DNA of 64,000 nucleotides from positions 3,658,001 to 3,722,000 of the forward strand of contig JBHGNT010000011.1 in the NCBI GenBank assembly GCA_043228905.1. Reading direction: 5' to 3'. The translations under genes were made by a program, and so were the position numbers. Positions 22,701 to 30,959 of this stretch are shown here, piece after piece. This stretch comes from Azolla caroliniana (lineage: Eukaryota > Polypodiophyta). Position 1 is the first letter of the stretch. Each line of letters opens with the position of its first letter. Under the pieces are notes generated by a model. That model was not told the origin of the DNA and ran no database searches. It saw only the letters and a program-made list of their open reading frames with translations.

Positions 22701-23796
22701 GTACAAGAAGTTCGACGACTTCATCCAATCGATCGGCTTCTCCAAAAGCGATGAGGACCATTGTCTCTTCACCAACACAGCTCACGATGGATCACCCATC
22801 TTCCTCATCATTTACGTGGACGACATGCTAATTTCTGGACGCCACGCGGGCGAACTTGCCGATCTCATTCGGCAACTGCGGTTGAAGTTTGCCATGAAGG
22901 ACCTCGGTCCAGCACGACACATACTCGGCATGAAGATTAGTCGGCATCGCGATAAACGACATCTTTTTTTGTCTCAGACCGACTATATCCGACGTATCTT
23001 GGAACGCTTCAACATGCAATCAGCCAAATCTGCTTCAACCCCGCTCCCCATGAATCTTCGGCTCTCTCAGCGAGACTGCCCGACATCCGGCCCGGAGGGG
23101 GAAGATATGAAGTTGGTACCGTATGCACCGGCAGTCGGCTCCCTTATGTACCTGATGGTCGCGACACGGCCTGATATTTCTCACGTCGTAGGAGTTGTTA
23201 GCAGATTTATGCACAATCCCAGCCGATCGCATTGGAACGCAGTCAAGCATGTGTTCAGATATCTGGCTGGCACAAAAGACCACGGCATTCTCTTCGGTCC
23301 GAACCGAACCTCAGGCGTAGTCGGTTACACCGACTCGGACTTCGCCGGCTGTATAGACAGTCGGAAATCAACAACCGGATACTGCTTCAAATTCGGCAAT
23401 GGAGCAATTTCGTGGAAGTCGAAACTTCAGGAGTGCACAGTGACCTCAACGACCGAAGCAGAATATGTAGCTGCGTCCGACGCAGCAAAAGAAGCCTTAT
23501 GGCTCGGTCGGCTGGCGCACACGTTTCGGCAAGTCGATCATGACTCGGCCCCAGTTGTCTATAGCGACAGTCAAGGTGCTGTTGCCCTGTCGAAAAATCC
23601 GGTTCACCACAACGCCTCCAAACATATCGACGTTCGATATCACTTCGTTCGGGACTGCGTCATCTCAGGGAAAATCGGTCTAGAGAAAATATCCACAACC
23701 GACAATGTCGCAGATGGAATGACCAAGTCTCTTTCGGCAGACCGCTTTCGGTCTCTTCGGCATCAGATGGGCGTAACGACAAACCAGTCCGGTTAG
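19783..23796 (+). CDS. copia F gag-pol polyprotein (intact)
   Basis: 1,337 aa starting MASTSGSSEMSLRKFDGSN; I chose this ATG because the upstream in-frame codon at 19780 is TTG. Domains in order: gag capsid about 1-220; CCHC knuckle CNYCKKPGHIKADC at 236-249; protease DSGAS at 306-310; pre-integrase HHCC zinc at about 433-468; integrase with D495 (VHSDV), D558 (RTDNGGEF) and E594 (NGIAERMN), a D-x35-E spacing; connection about 640-850; RT from about 860 with LDVKTTFLHGDL and YVDD at 1011-1014; RNase H from about 1180 with TDSD, TEAEY and YSDSQ. Length is usual for plant copia. LDVKTTFLHG has T where family copies I and H have A; nothing else is odd. It would form particles, mature by self-cleavage, reverse transcribe RNA and integrate cDNA. 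Expression is probably driven by the LTR TATA box. Confidence 0.96.
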   Translation: MASTSGSSEMSLRKFDGSNFNFWKEQMQDYLIVKGQIDPIENEEPPEGYKPIEWQKLDRIVRATIRMHLSESVYFTVQSCTTAFELWKTLSDTYEKKVAATKMFLIRRLYNLRMKESDSVQAHLNEYESISSQISSQGTAIEDELRAMILMSSLPSSWETFVTTMCNASTTAVKYSEVTSAILTEAARRKSFAKDSTDDAYVVQGSTDRSNIRGRDSSRPPNNQRRRSQSRDNRICNYCKKPGHIKADCRALKNKNNKKSGRHEEINYVNFSADVLPDDPNILSIENPVGSEVLLTTEESSTWLLDSGASFHVTPHRSQFRQYTIRHSDSVRVGNSQHCDIIGIGTVELNLAGGSTLVLHNVRHVPELSRPLISIGQLDEDGIRAGFSSGGWTLHRGNLLLARGPKIHSLYPLHVTLREGNLFLVDIPVSSLWHRRLGHLSKAGITHLSRAGYIPKLSFSDHQFCEHCQYGKQAAASHPTSAPRETRPLDLVHSDVCGPMPHQSLGGASYFVTFIDDSTRKVWAYPIRTKDRVFSIFTDWLAMVENQTDRKLKCFRTDNGGEFKSEEFVKFCRQRGIRREFTAPHSPEQNGIAERMNRTIQERIVSMLQHSGLSDGFWAEALLMAVHIINMSPSRPLGLQIPQERWIGSKPNYDKLRIFGCEAYALIPKDDRRKLAPRSRKCIFLGYGSDGEMGYRLWDPERRQIVRSSDVVFNESAMNPSVEKPIEVRRVTFSDVPTLQEGPALNTRSASRVAEPYTTDSDNSDSAQQNNPLSDHPTTIPDATSPIIPRRSERLSQPPERYSPGIFFTDAGEPTSYEEASTSVDSATWHLAMESEMHSIRANKTWDLVELPKNRRALPCKWVYRLKETSDSTTPKYKARLVAKGFRQEYGVDFDEIFSPVVKMTTLRFLLGVVAADNLELIQLDVKTTFLHGDLEEEIYMEQPKGFVATGQEHLVCRLRKSLYGLKQAPRQWYKKFDDFIQSIGFSKSDEDHCLFTNTAHDGSPIFLIIYVDDMLISGRHAGELADLIRQLRLKFAMKDLGPARHILGMKISRHRDKRHLFLSQTDYIRRILERFNMQSAKSASTPLPMNLRLSQRDCPTSGPEGEDMKLVPYAPAVGSLMYLMVATRPDISHVVGVVSRFMHNPSRSHWNAVKHVFRYLAGTKDHGILFGPNRTSGVVGYTDSDFAGCIDSRKSTTGYCFKFGNGAISWKSKLQECTVTSTTEAEYVAASDAAKEALWLGRLAHTFRQVDHDSAPVVYSDSQGAVALSKNPVHHNASKHIDVRYHFVRDCVISGKIGLEKISTTDNVADGMTKSLSADRFRSLRHQMGVTTNQSG

Positions 23797-23965
23797 AGCC
23801 GGACACAGAGCAGGATGGTTCCCGACAACCGACATCAGTTCCTTAATGATCGGCTTCAACTGTTCCGACCCGACCAGTTCGGTCTTCTGCCTTCGGACCC
23901 TGCCGACTCGAACAAAGCTGATATGTCCGAGAACCTAAGTCTATACCTGTAATCTTAGATAACCC

Positions 23966-23989
23966 ATGTATACGCCCATTACGGGGGAG
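23966..23989 (+). other. pre-LTR polypurine tract region of F
   Basis: TACGCCCATTACGGGGGAG immediately precedes the 3' LTR and is the likely plus-strand primer site (ACGGGGGAG). The same block precedes the LTRs of A, H and I. The 193-bp gap from the stop codon is non-coding. Confidence 0.75.
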
Positions 23990-24271
23990 TGTCGAATACA
24001 AGTGTATAATGGACGTATTCACACTATCCCTTTGGGCCATTTGTGTAATTAGCATAAAGGGTAGTTGCCCTAAGTCGGTCTCTATATATAGTGACCTTGT
24101 AACCTTTTTGTAAGGTTGGGTGTTGTATTATTGATTCTCTTGAATAGAAAGTCTTTTGTGCCTCTCTCTCTCTCTCTCTCTGTGCAACGACCTACGAACT
24201 GTCATACGCAGGTATTCAAGAACCAATCGAATGCTTCTTGATCTTCCGCATAGACGACCTCGTCTTCAACA
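23990..24271 (+). repeat. 3' LTR of F
   Basis: 282 bp, TATA box at 24082-24091 and (CT)n at 24161-24181. I read no difference from the 5' LTR at 18819-19100. Confidence 0.95.
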
Positions 24272-24276
24272 GTGGC

Positions 24277-25500
24277 ATCTTCACCAAATGGACGTGAAGA
24301 ATTCATTTCTTCAAGGTGATCTTGAAGAAGAGGTCTTTATGACCCAACCCCCCAGTTTCCAGTCGGAGATGAACATGTTGGCGGTATGACGGCTGCAAAA
24401 GTGACTTTATGGCTTGAAGCAAGCTCCCCGAGCGAAAAATGCAAAGATCACGCACCGATTGCGTAAGATGGGGTTTGTGGCCTCCAAGTCTGACTCTTCG
24501 TTGTTCATCTGGCAAGATCCGGATGGTTCCATTTGCATCTTGTTGTATGTTGATGATCTGGTCATCACCGGACCCAGACTCGATGAAATCAGCCGAGTCA
24601 AGTCCCAGCTGTCCGATGCATTTGAGATGAAGGACCTAGGGGACCTTCACTATTTCCTTGGGATCGAGGTGATCCGAACCCCGGACGGCATATTGCTCTC
24701 ACAAAGACACTATGTGTTGAATATGTTGTACAAGTTTGGCATGAAAGAATGCCGACCTATCTCTACACCCTTGGACCGGAACCAGAAGCTTCATCCCGAC
24801 TCTGGATTGGCTTGCAATGAGAAATGGTTCTGACAAATCGTCGGAAGCCTTATATATTTGACAATCACCCGGCTTGGCATCAGTTATCCGGTCGGCGTGA
24901 TTAGCCAATATATGTAGAAGCTGACTATGGAGCACCTTCTGTGCGCGCATCGAATTTTGCGATATGTGAGCAACACAAAGGAACGGGGACTGTTATACCG
25001 ACATGGTATAACCAAAGAGCTAGTCGGCTACACCAATGCGGACTAGGTCGGCGATGCATCGGATCGACGATCCACTTCCGGCTATATGTTTTCCCTTGGT
25101 AGTGCGGCTGTTGCGTGGAGCAACAAAAAGCAACCAACAGTGGCCCTTTCAAGCACTGAGGCTGAATACCAGGGCGCTACCGTTGCCACCTGTGAAGCCA
25201 TTTGGCTTCGGCGACTGCTGGAAGACATGTGAATCGAGGTGTCGACCCCGATCCTGATCTACTACAACAACATAAGCAGCATGCAGCTCGCCAAGAACCT
25301 CGTATTCCATGCTCGCACAAAGCACATAGAAGTGCACTACCACTTCGTGCGTGAGCGTGTCCTAAGCAGTGAAGTCGAATTTCGGTATGTTCATACGGAT
25401 CGGCAAGTTGCCGACATCTTCACCAAACCGCTCGGATCGGACAAGTTGCAGCACTTCACCGAAATGCTTGGTGTTCAGCTTCTCGATGTGCCACACTTGA
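24277..25500 (+). pseudogene. copia G RT C-terminal half and RNase H
   Basis: Continues the RT after F: HLHQMDVKNSFLQGDLEEEV, a stop after MNMLAV, LYGLKQAPR (about 24408), then ILLYVDDLVITG at about 24538-24573 with an intact YVDD. FEMKDLGDLHYFLGIEVIR follows. A stop after NEKWF (24833) precedes QIVGSLIYLTITR. RNase H reads GYTNAD followed by a stop, SSTEAEYQGATVATC (about 25150), IYYNNISSMQLAKN where D-N/S-Q is expected, and TKHIEVHYHFVRERV at about 25316. The domain closes with DIFTKPLGSDKLQHF (from about 25414). Five or more stops make it inactive. Confidence 0.9.
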
Positions 25501-26106
25501 GGGGGAGTACTGGCAAAGACACTGGAATGGGCAAAGGCAAAGAGACTATCGGTTGCACCGGTAAGGGAAGAACCAACAAGGGGAGAGACAAGAAGAAGAA
25601 AGGAGTTGAGTCGACAAGGGAAGTTGATACATCTGAACAAGTTGGAACAAGTGGCAGTAGTGGTAGAGTCAAGAAGGACAGAGCAGCCAAGACTGGGACA
25701 TGGTCCGATGTGGTGAAGGGCCTGGAATCGGAAAACGAATCGGGAGCGACCGATTTGGACAAGAGCTGGAATGAATCAGTGACAGTCGATTTGGTTCAAT
25801 AGACGGATTCGGAAGAACTGGATCAATTCAAGACCAAGATGACGAGAAGGCAACGAAAGTCGACGCCAACACGAAGGAATCAGCGAATTGGCAAGCACCG
25901 AAGTCACAATAGTGAGGGAGCTGAATTGGACCCGTTGAATAGACAAGCCGACCGAGGAGGTCGAGGTGCGCAGAAATAGAAGGGTTGCGGCAAACGGGAC
26001 CAGACCGGACGAGGAGTGCGAGCGAGGCGGAGTGACGCTCGAAGGAGCCGGGTGGAAGGACCACCTACCATGGAAATTGACACTACGATCCGACCTCCAG
26101 TTGAGC
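25501..26106 (+). pseudogene. extra charged region downstream of RNase H in G
   Basis: Instead of ending at the LTR, the RNase H frame runs through HLRG with an internal polypurine-like TTGAGGGGGAGTACTGG at 25498-25514. It then continues for about 100 codons of Gly/Lys/Glu/Ser-rich sequence (KGKETIGCTGKGRTNKGRDK, EVDTSEQVGTSGSSGRVKKD) to a stop at 25800. More charged, Arg-rich sequence follows to 25979. The true polypurine tract is at 26107-26117. Element E has a similarly placed, charged but not obviously alignable extension. It is not an envelope: I see no signal peptide or membrane segment. Function unknown; it may be a lineage-specific polyprotein tail or transduced sequence. Confidence 0.55.
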
Positions 26107-26117
26107 TTGAGGGGGAG
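26107..26117 (+). other. polypurine tract of G
   Basis: TTGAGGGGGAG directly before the 3' LTR start TGTTGAG. A second copy of this motif lies about 600 bp upstream at 25498. Confidence 0.8.
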
Positions 26118-26538
26118 TGTTGAGTGGCAAGCTCAACCAGATCTGGATCGGCTGAATAAGCCTAAGCCATATCGGCATCCAGAAGGATGAGCCAGATCGA
26201 TGAGCCGGTGAGTTGGGGAGCCGGTTAACTGGATCCATCAGTAACCGGAAGCCTAGTAACAACCTAGACTACTAGGAAGTTAATGTCTGATAGTTAGTGT
26301 CAGGCGCTTGTGTGAGCATTGAAGTACATCATACTTTTGTCAGTCCGTATGGACTTGTATAAAAGTGTTCACTGAACACATACGATGTACAGATTGAGAA
26401 TTATTTTTTAATACAGTTTCTGTGTGTGCTCTCTCACTATCTGTCTCTCCTGCGTACTGTGTATATCCTAAGCTCTCCATTAAACCTGCATTCCTGTGTG
26501 TTCGGTTTTCTATTGCTTCTGCACGCTATTATTTTACA
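26118..26538 (+). repeat. 3' LTR of G
   Basis: 421 bp, TGTTGAGTGGCAAGC...TATTTTACA; TATA box TATAAAAG at 26358-26365. Compared with the 5' LTR it has many transitions and a short extra GATGAGCCG-type unit, so the pair is clearly diverged. Confidence 0.95.
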
Positions 26539-26543
26539 GAGTT

Positions 26544-28079
26544 CCTTGCGACACAGCAGATTAAGGTGTCCCAGTGAATGGCCGAAGAGCACTCCGAACG
26601 ACAAATGATCGAGTGTGCTCTGACACAGATGGCGGAAAGCGGAGACAAAGGCCCACTAGCGCGGGTAGGAAGGAAGAGAAATGCGAGTGTTCGCCGCGTA
26701 GGCATCGAGCTCCCTCCGCTCAATACGGCCTTAGTTGAGATTAAGGTGTCCCAGTGAATGGCCGAAGAGCACTCCGAACGACAAATGATCGAGTGTGCTC
26801 TGACACAGATGGCGGAAAGCGGAGACAAAGGCCCACTAGCGCAGGTAGGAAGGAAGAGAAATGCGAGTGTTCGCCGCGTAGGCATCGAGCTCCCTCCGCT
26901 CAATACGGCCTTAGTTGAGTTTCATAGGGAGTTGGCAAAGGTCACCCTGTGCGCCAAAGATATGGCTATCAAGAACAAAAACGTGTGGAAAACCGTCAAA
27001 GTAACCCAGGAGCAACTGAATAAAGCGCAATAGCGTATTACGGAGCTGGAGAGCAGTGCACCAACGACACAACCAATTTCCGGTCCTATCTCCCACGCAG
27101 CTGAATTACAGATTCTACGAGAGGAGGGCAGAGGCCCAAGTAGCAATAACAGCTAAGGAAAAAAGGGCTACCGAGATGGCCTAGTCTGAGATCCACCGCC
27201 TTAGGTTCGAACTCTGTCAGTCGTCAGACAGATAAGCAAACATTCGGGCAAAACGCCGTAAGGCGGTCAAGGCAATTCAGGACAAGGTCGACGCGGAAGC
27301 CGCCATGCATTGCCAAACAAAGTAGGAGAGGGACAAGCTCCACGAGGAAGGGACCAAAAAGGAAGGCACCATCATGACACTCGGATAGGCAGCGCAGAAA
27401 AAGCGAGAGTGAGATGACGAACAACTTGAGCACGAACGCCAACTCTAGTGGGATGTCAAAATATAGCTCAACAAGGAGATGGGCCAGCTAGAGGAGCTCC
27501 ATGAAAAGGAGTCGAAAATTTGGACACAAATGAAGACACTTTATGAAGAAGCAACGACGGCCAACAAGAGGAAATTTGAAAACCTCAAGAAGGCTTTGGA
27601 GGACTCACAAGCTCGCACACACCTAAACACAAACCGTATCCGCATCCTCCTCCAAACAAAACAAGAACGGTTTACGGCCCAACTCCACACATACATGGAG
27701 AACTAGGAAAATCGACGTAAGCTACAAAGAGACCCCGACCATACTTCCATAGGTGCACAGGAAGAAATCCGAACGGAACCACTGAGTTAGTCACTACGGG
27801 AGGATATGATGGAAGACCAATAGGAGGGAGACGCACTGGATGCAAAGACCCCGACGTTGATGGCCAACCAATAGGAGTGGGACACACCGAAGGAAGAGAC
27901 CATGATGCTGGGATCATCGGCCAACCCTGAAAATGGCGAGCCCACCCCCATGACGACACCACATGTTACGATAAACAACGACGAGCGCCTGGAACCGAAT
28001 ATCCTCGACATTTTTGATGAAAATTAGAGAAGGAGGATGGGTCCGACGTGGCATGGCACTGTCCCACAGGCATGCCAGG
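26544..28079 (+). pseudogene. U: unrecognised ORF, coiled-coil C-terminal part
   Basis: Continues the frame of the N-terminal part: LATQQIKVSQ, a stop, then MAEEHSERQMIECALTQMAE. The 180-bp tandem repeat duplicates this stretch. After a frame change between about 27033 and 27113, the sequence is rich in Glu, Lys, Arg and Ala with heptad-like spacing: YERRAEAQVAITAKEKRATE, IRAKRRKAVKAIQDKV, LEELHEKESKIWTQMKTLYE. I read this as a long coiled coil of about 200 residues. An acidic, Pro/Thr-rich tail ends near NILDIFDEN (28024). At least ten stops, mostly TAG or TGA, are present. The 3' LTR follows at 28080. Family unknown. Confidence 0.5.
26561..26919 (+). repeat. 180-bp tandem duplication within U
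   Basis: TTAAGGTGTCCCAGTGAATG starts at 26561 and again at 26741, an exact 180-bp period (60 codons, so frame is kept). I see one clear difference (GCGCGGGTAGG versus GCGCAGGTAGG). The duplication begins 18 bp after the G target-site duplication. Confidence 0.95.
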
Positions 28080-28565
28080 TGTTGTCCACCCTAGTGAGAA
28101 ACGAGGCGAAGACTAAGGGCGGACTAGTGGATAGGCGTATTATTATAAACGAAGCGTTAAAGTAAAGCATGTAACGGTTGCCGCATGAAGCGTAACCGAC
28201 TATGCCCTGCAATGATATATAAAGGGCATAGGAACATTGTAAGAACTAGCATGGTTTTGAGCATAACCAGTTTCAATAGTCATACTGTCTTTTCTAATCT
28301 CCATATATCTTTGGATCCTGTGTCGATTCATAAGCGTATCCGTTCTTAGGGTAGGTAATGTATCTGTGTACAGTGACGCACGATAGGAATGAGCTTGCTT
28401 GTAGTCGTCTCCAATTAACGTTGTACCTTCACGGTCACTTAGTGATGCTCTACCCTTGTATTACGTTGAGGCTAGACCTACTACGCTAATCCATTTTCTG
28501 TACCACAACCTCCTTGAGCCATACCCCAAAGCACTGAGAGTAGGCTGTGTTCCTAATCAGTAACA
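28080..28565 (+). repeat. 3' LTR of the U element
   Basis: 486 bp, TGTTGTCCACC...CAGTAACA. TATA box ATATATAAAGGGC at 28215-28227. It is homologous throughout to solo LTR K (37469-37873 plus 48788-48817), which has its own TSD, and this comparison fixes both ends. A weak purine run (AGAGAAGGAGGATGG) lies about 40 bp upstream. No matching 5' LTR is visible left of 14263, so the 5' end of U is missing or unrecognisable. Confidence 0.7.
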
Positions 28566-28569
28566 AGGA

Positions 28570-29144
28570 CTAAACAGTCGCAATTCGCTGGGAAACGCAA
28601 GACACCCAAAGAATGCATGGATCGCGATTGTAAGCGACAACATCCTTTTTGTGTATTCTGCAAAAAGAAGGGTCATACAAAAGAGCAATGTCGAAAGCTC
28701 CAAAAGAAAGAGCACGACAACAAAACAAAAGTTGCAGACCATAAAGGTAAGTTTCCTAATGTCCTTCATGTCTATAGACATCATTTAAGTAATTGTAAAT
28801 GTTCTTTCCCTCACTATGTATTGGGACCCAATTATTTACTACGTGCAAACGGGTATATCAATGGGCATCCCGAATCAAATAAAAATTGTACCCGTTTGCT
28901 CACACAATTTTTATTTGATTCGGGATGCTCACACAACTTTGTGAATAATCATTTGGTTCAAATATGGGGAATTCAACCCATTGTAAGTTATCACACCTAC
29001 AAGGTGCACTTGGCTAATGGAAGAGTACAATACATCAAAAGGGCGATTCATTCATTAGGAATTTCTATTGATACTTATATAGAGGAAGTAGACTTCCATG
29101 TAATGAATTTTTGTACCACTTATGTAATACTGCGTTATTCCTAG
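28570..29144 (+). pseudogene. gypsy L gag knuckle and protease
   Basis: CCHC knuckle CVFCKKKGHTKEQC at about 28650-28691 with Lys-rich flanks, then the retropepsin segment FLFDSGCSHNFVNNHLV from about 28911, with DSG as the active site. An inverted copy of the protease-coding DNA sits directly upstream (28845-28889) and encodes non-homologous YINGHPESNKN, so the gag-protease linker has been altered by a fold-back event. The frame runs to 29144 and includes SYHTYKVHLANGRVQYI. Confidence 0.75.
28845..28928 (+). repeat. interleaved inverted repeats (A-B-A'-B') in L
   Basis: Arm B at 28865-28889 is a perfect 25-bp inverted match of B' at 28904-28928. Arm A, GCAAACGGGT at 28845-28854, is the inverted match of A' ACCCGTTTGC at 28890-28899. 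The order A-B-A'-B' means the two pairings cross, as in a pseudoknot, although the spacers (10, 0 and 4 nt) look tight. Confidence 0.9.
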
Positions 29145-29389
29145 TTTTATAATAAAAACTCTTCTTTGTCTATTGATTGGGTTCACCATTCCATTTCCTT
29201 TGTACTGAACAATTGTACTCATTTTATTCAATGTGTAAATAAACAATCTCTTTCGATAGTTTCCTCTCCATCAATATCTGAGTTTTCTTGTTCTTTTTTA
29301 TTTTATTATGTACTTGACCGAACATTCACGTTTATAATATCGATAATGTCTCGGGACAATTATCATATTTTAAACAATAACAACTCGAT

Positions 29390-30620
29390 GAAATCTTAAA
29401 TGATTTTCATCATGTTTTTCCGACTGAACTACCACATGGGTTACCTCCTAAACGTAATATAGACCATCCTATAGATATTGTACCTAGTGTTGCACCAATA
29501 AGTATACCTCCTTATCATTTAAGTCGATCTGAAGAGGATGAGGTATCTCAGCAACTCAAGGACTATTTATGAATGGATTATATACGGTATAGTAAATCTC
29601 CATGGGGTGCACCTATTCTCTTGGTAAAAAAGAAAGAAGGCACATGGCATATGTGTATTAATTACTGACGCTTGAATAAAGTGATAATCAAGAATTCATA
29701 TCCATTGCCCTAGGTTGATGATCTATTTGATCGTCTTTAGGGAGCTCGGTATTTTGCAAAACTGGATCTTCGTACGGGCTACCATCAAATTCGTATAAGT
29801 GAGGAAGATGTTTCTAAAATGGCATTTCGTACACGGTATGGGCATTATGAGTTTTTGGTCATGCCTTTTGGTTTGACCAATGCTCCTTCCACATTTCAAT
29901 GAGAAATGAATGCATTTTTCTGAGAACAACTTGGGAAAATTGTCGTTACTTTCTTGGATGATATTCTAGTTTATAGTCGTACATTAGAAGATCTCAAAAT
30001 GCGAGTTCTTCAAGAAATCAACTACTTATCTTGGACATCTCATAACCGAACGAGGAGTTGAAATTGATCCTTCTCGCATCGAGAAAGTTAAACTTTGGCC
30101 CACTCTTTGGAATATTCGAGAAGTTCGATCATTCCTTGGTTTTGTCGATTTTTTGTGAAAATCTCTTCGTAATTACTCCCAATTGACAACACCGTTTACT
30201 AATCTTCTTAAAGGTCAAACACATAGGTCTACAAAACCTATTGTGTGGAATGTTATACTAGACCTCGCCTTTAAGGAAGTCAAGGACTTGGTGTGCAAAA
30301 CTCCTTCATGTCTTTTACTAGATCCTTCTGAAGCTTTTCAGGTTGAAACCGATGCAAGCGATTATGCTATAGGTGTTGAAACCAATAACATTCAAGAGTA
30401 AGAAACTTGATTCTACTCAGTGTCTATATATTGTTCAAGAAAATGAATTATTTGGAGTTATTCATGCGCTCAAGACATGGTGCCATTATCTTTATGGAAA
30501 TTGTTTTGTGGTAACTACAGGCCATGATTCCTTGAAATATTTTTGTGACCAACTAGACCGTAAAGGTCGTAAGGCACAATGGGCAAATCTCATCCAGGAC
30601 TTTGATTTTTCCTTATGATA
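29390..30620 (+). pseudogene. gypsy L reverse transcriptase and RNase H
   Basis: RT starts near DFHHVFPTELPHGLPPKRN (29402). Blocks [46 protein letters not shown] and VVTFLDDILVYSR (FLDD catalytic pair, about 29945) are clear. After TLEDL about 25 codons are missing and the frame shifts to KCEFFKKSTTYLGHLITERG. RNase H begins FQVETDASDYAIG (about 30338), with ALKTWCHYLYG further on. Stops occur after DYL (29570), CINY, FQ and NAFF. It is a standard Ty3/gypsy order (RT, RNase H, integrase) and is dead. Confidence 0.85.
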
Positions 30621-30959
30621 TCGTAAAGGTTCCATGAACATGCTTAGCTTCATTGAAATAACATCAAATCTTTAAGATCACCTTCGAGGAAAGTATCCTA
30701 ATGACAGTTATTTTTCAAAATATTGGGCAAGAGTTGAGTCTGGAACAGATACCACCACATCCTCTAAGGAATACTTCCACATTGCTAACGATCTATTCTA
30801 TTGTAATGGGAAGGTTTGTTTTCTAGATTTGTGTAAGGTCAAAAAGAGAATTCTTTTTTAATGCCATGATGCACCCTGAACAGGGCACTCTAGAATACAT
30901 AGTACACTCTCATTCTCATCTCCACTCAATCCTATTGGCATAAGGCGTCCTGACATACA

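Larger units (their letters stand above)
18819..24271 (+). mobile_element. copia element F: complete, intact and young
   Basis: 5,453 bp with 282-bp LTRs that I read as identical, TSD GTGGC at 18814-18818 and 24272-24276, PBS, a 668-bp leader, a single 1,337-aa gag-pol frame and a polypurine tract. All catalytic motifs are present, so it may be autonomous. It lies inside the RT of G in the same orientation. H and I (minus strand, 37.9-48.8 kb) and fragment A belong to the same family. Confidence 0.97.
15243..26538 (+). mobile_element. copia element G, complete ends, split by element F
   Basis: LTR to LTR with TSD GAGTT at 15238-15242 and 26539-26543. Contains PBS, gag, protease, integrase, RT, RNase H, an extra charged region, and a polypurine tract. 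The LTRs (413 and 421 bp) differ by roughly 35-40 substitutions and a small indel by eye, so the insertion is much older than F. It landed in the reading frame of U. F then landed in G's RT (18819-24271). Stops and lesions occur in every domain, so G is dead. Its closest relatives in the window are J (plus strand) and E (minus strand). Confidence 0.95.

Noticed and set aside
25501-26106. Envelope-like ORF of a Sirevirus type after RNase H of G
   Set aside because: No signal peptide, transmembrane or coiled-coil segment is visible; the sequence is low-complexity and charged.
28080-28565. U LTR as a solo LTR inserted in gypsy L
   Set aside because: The flanking 5-mers CCAGG and AGGAC do not match, and U coding sequence precedes it directly, so it fits better as the 3' LTR of U.
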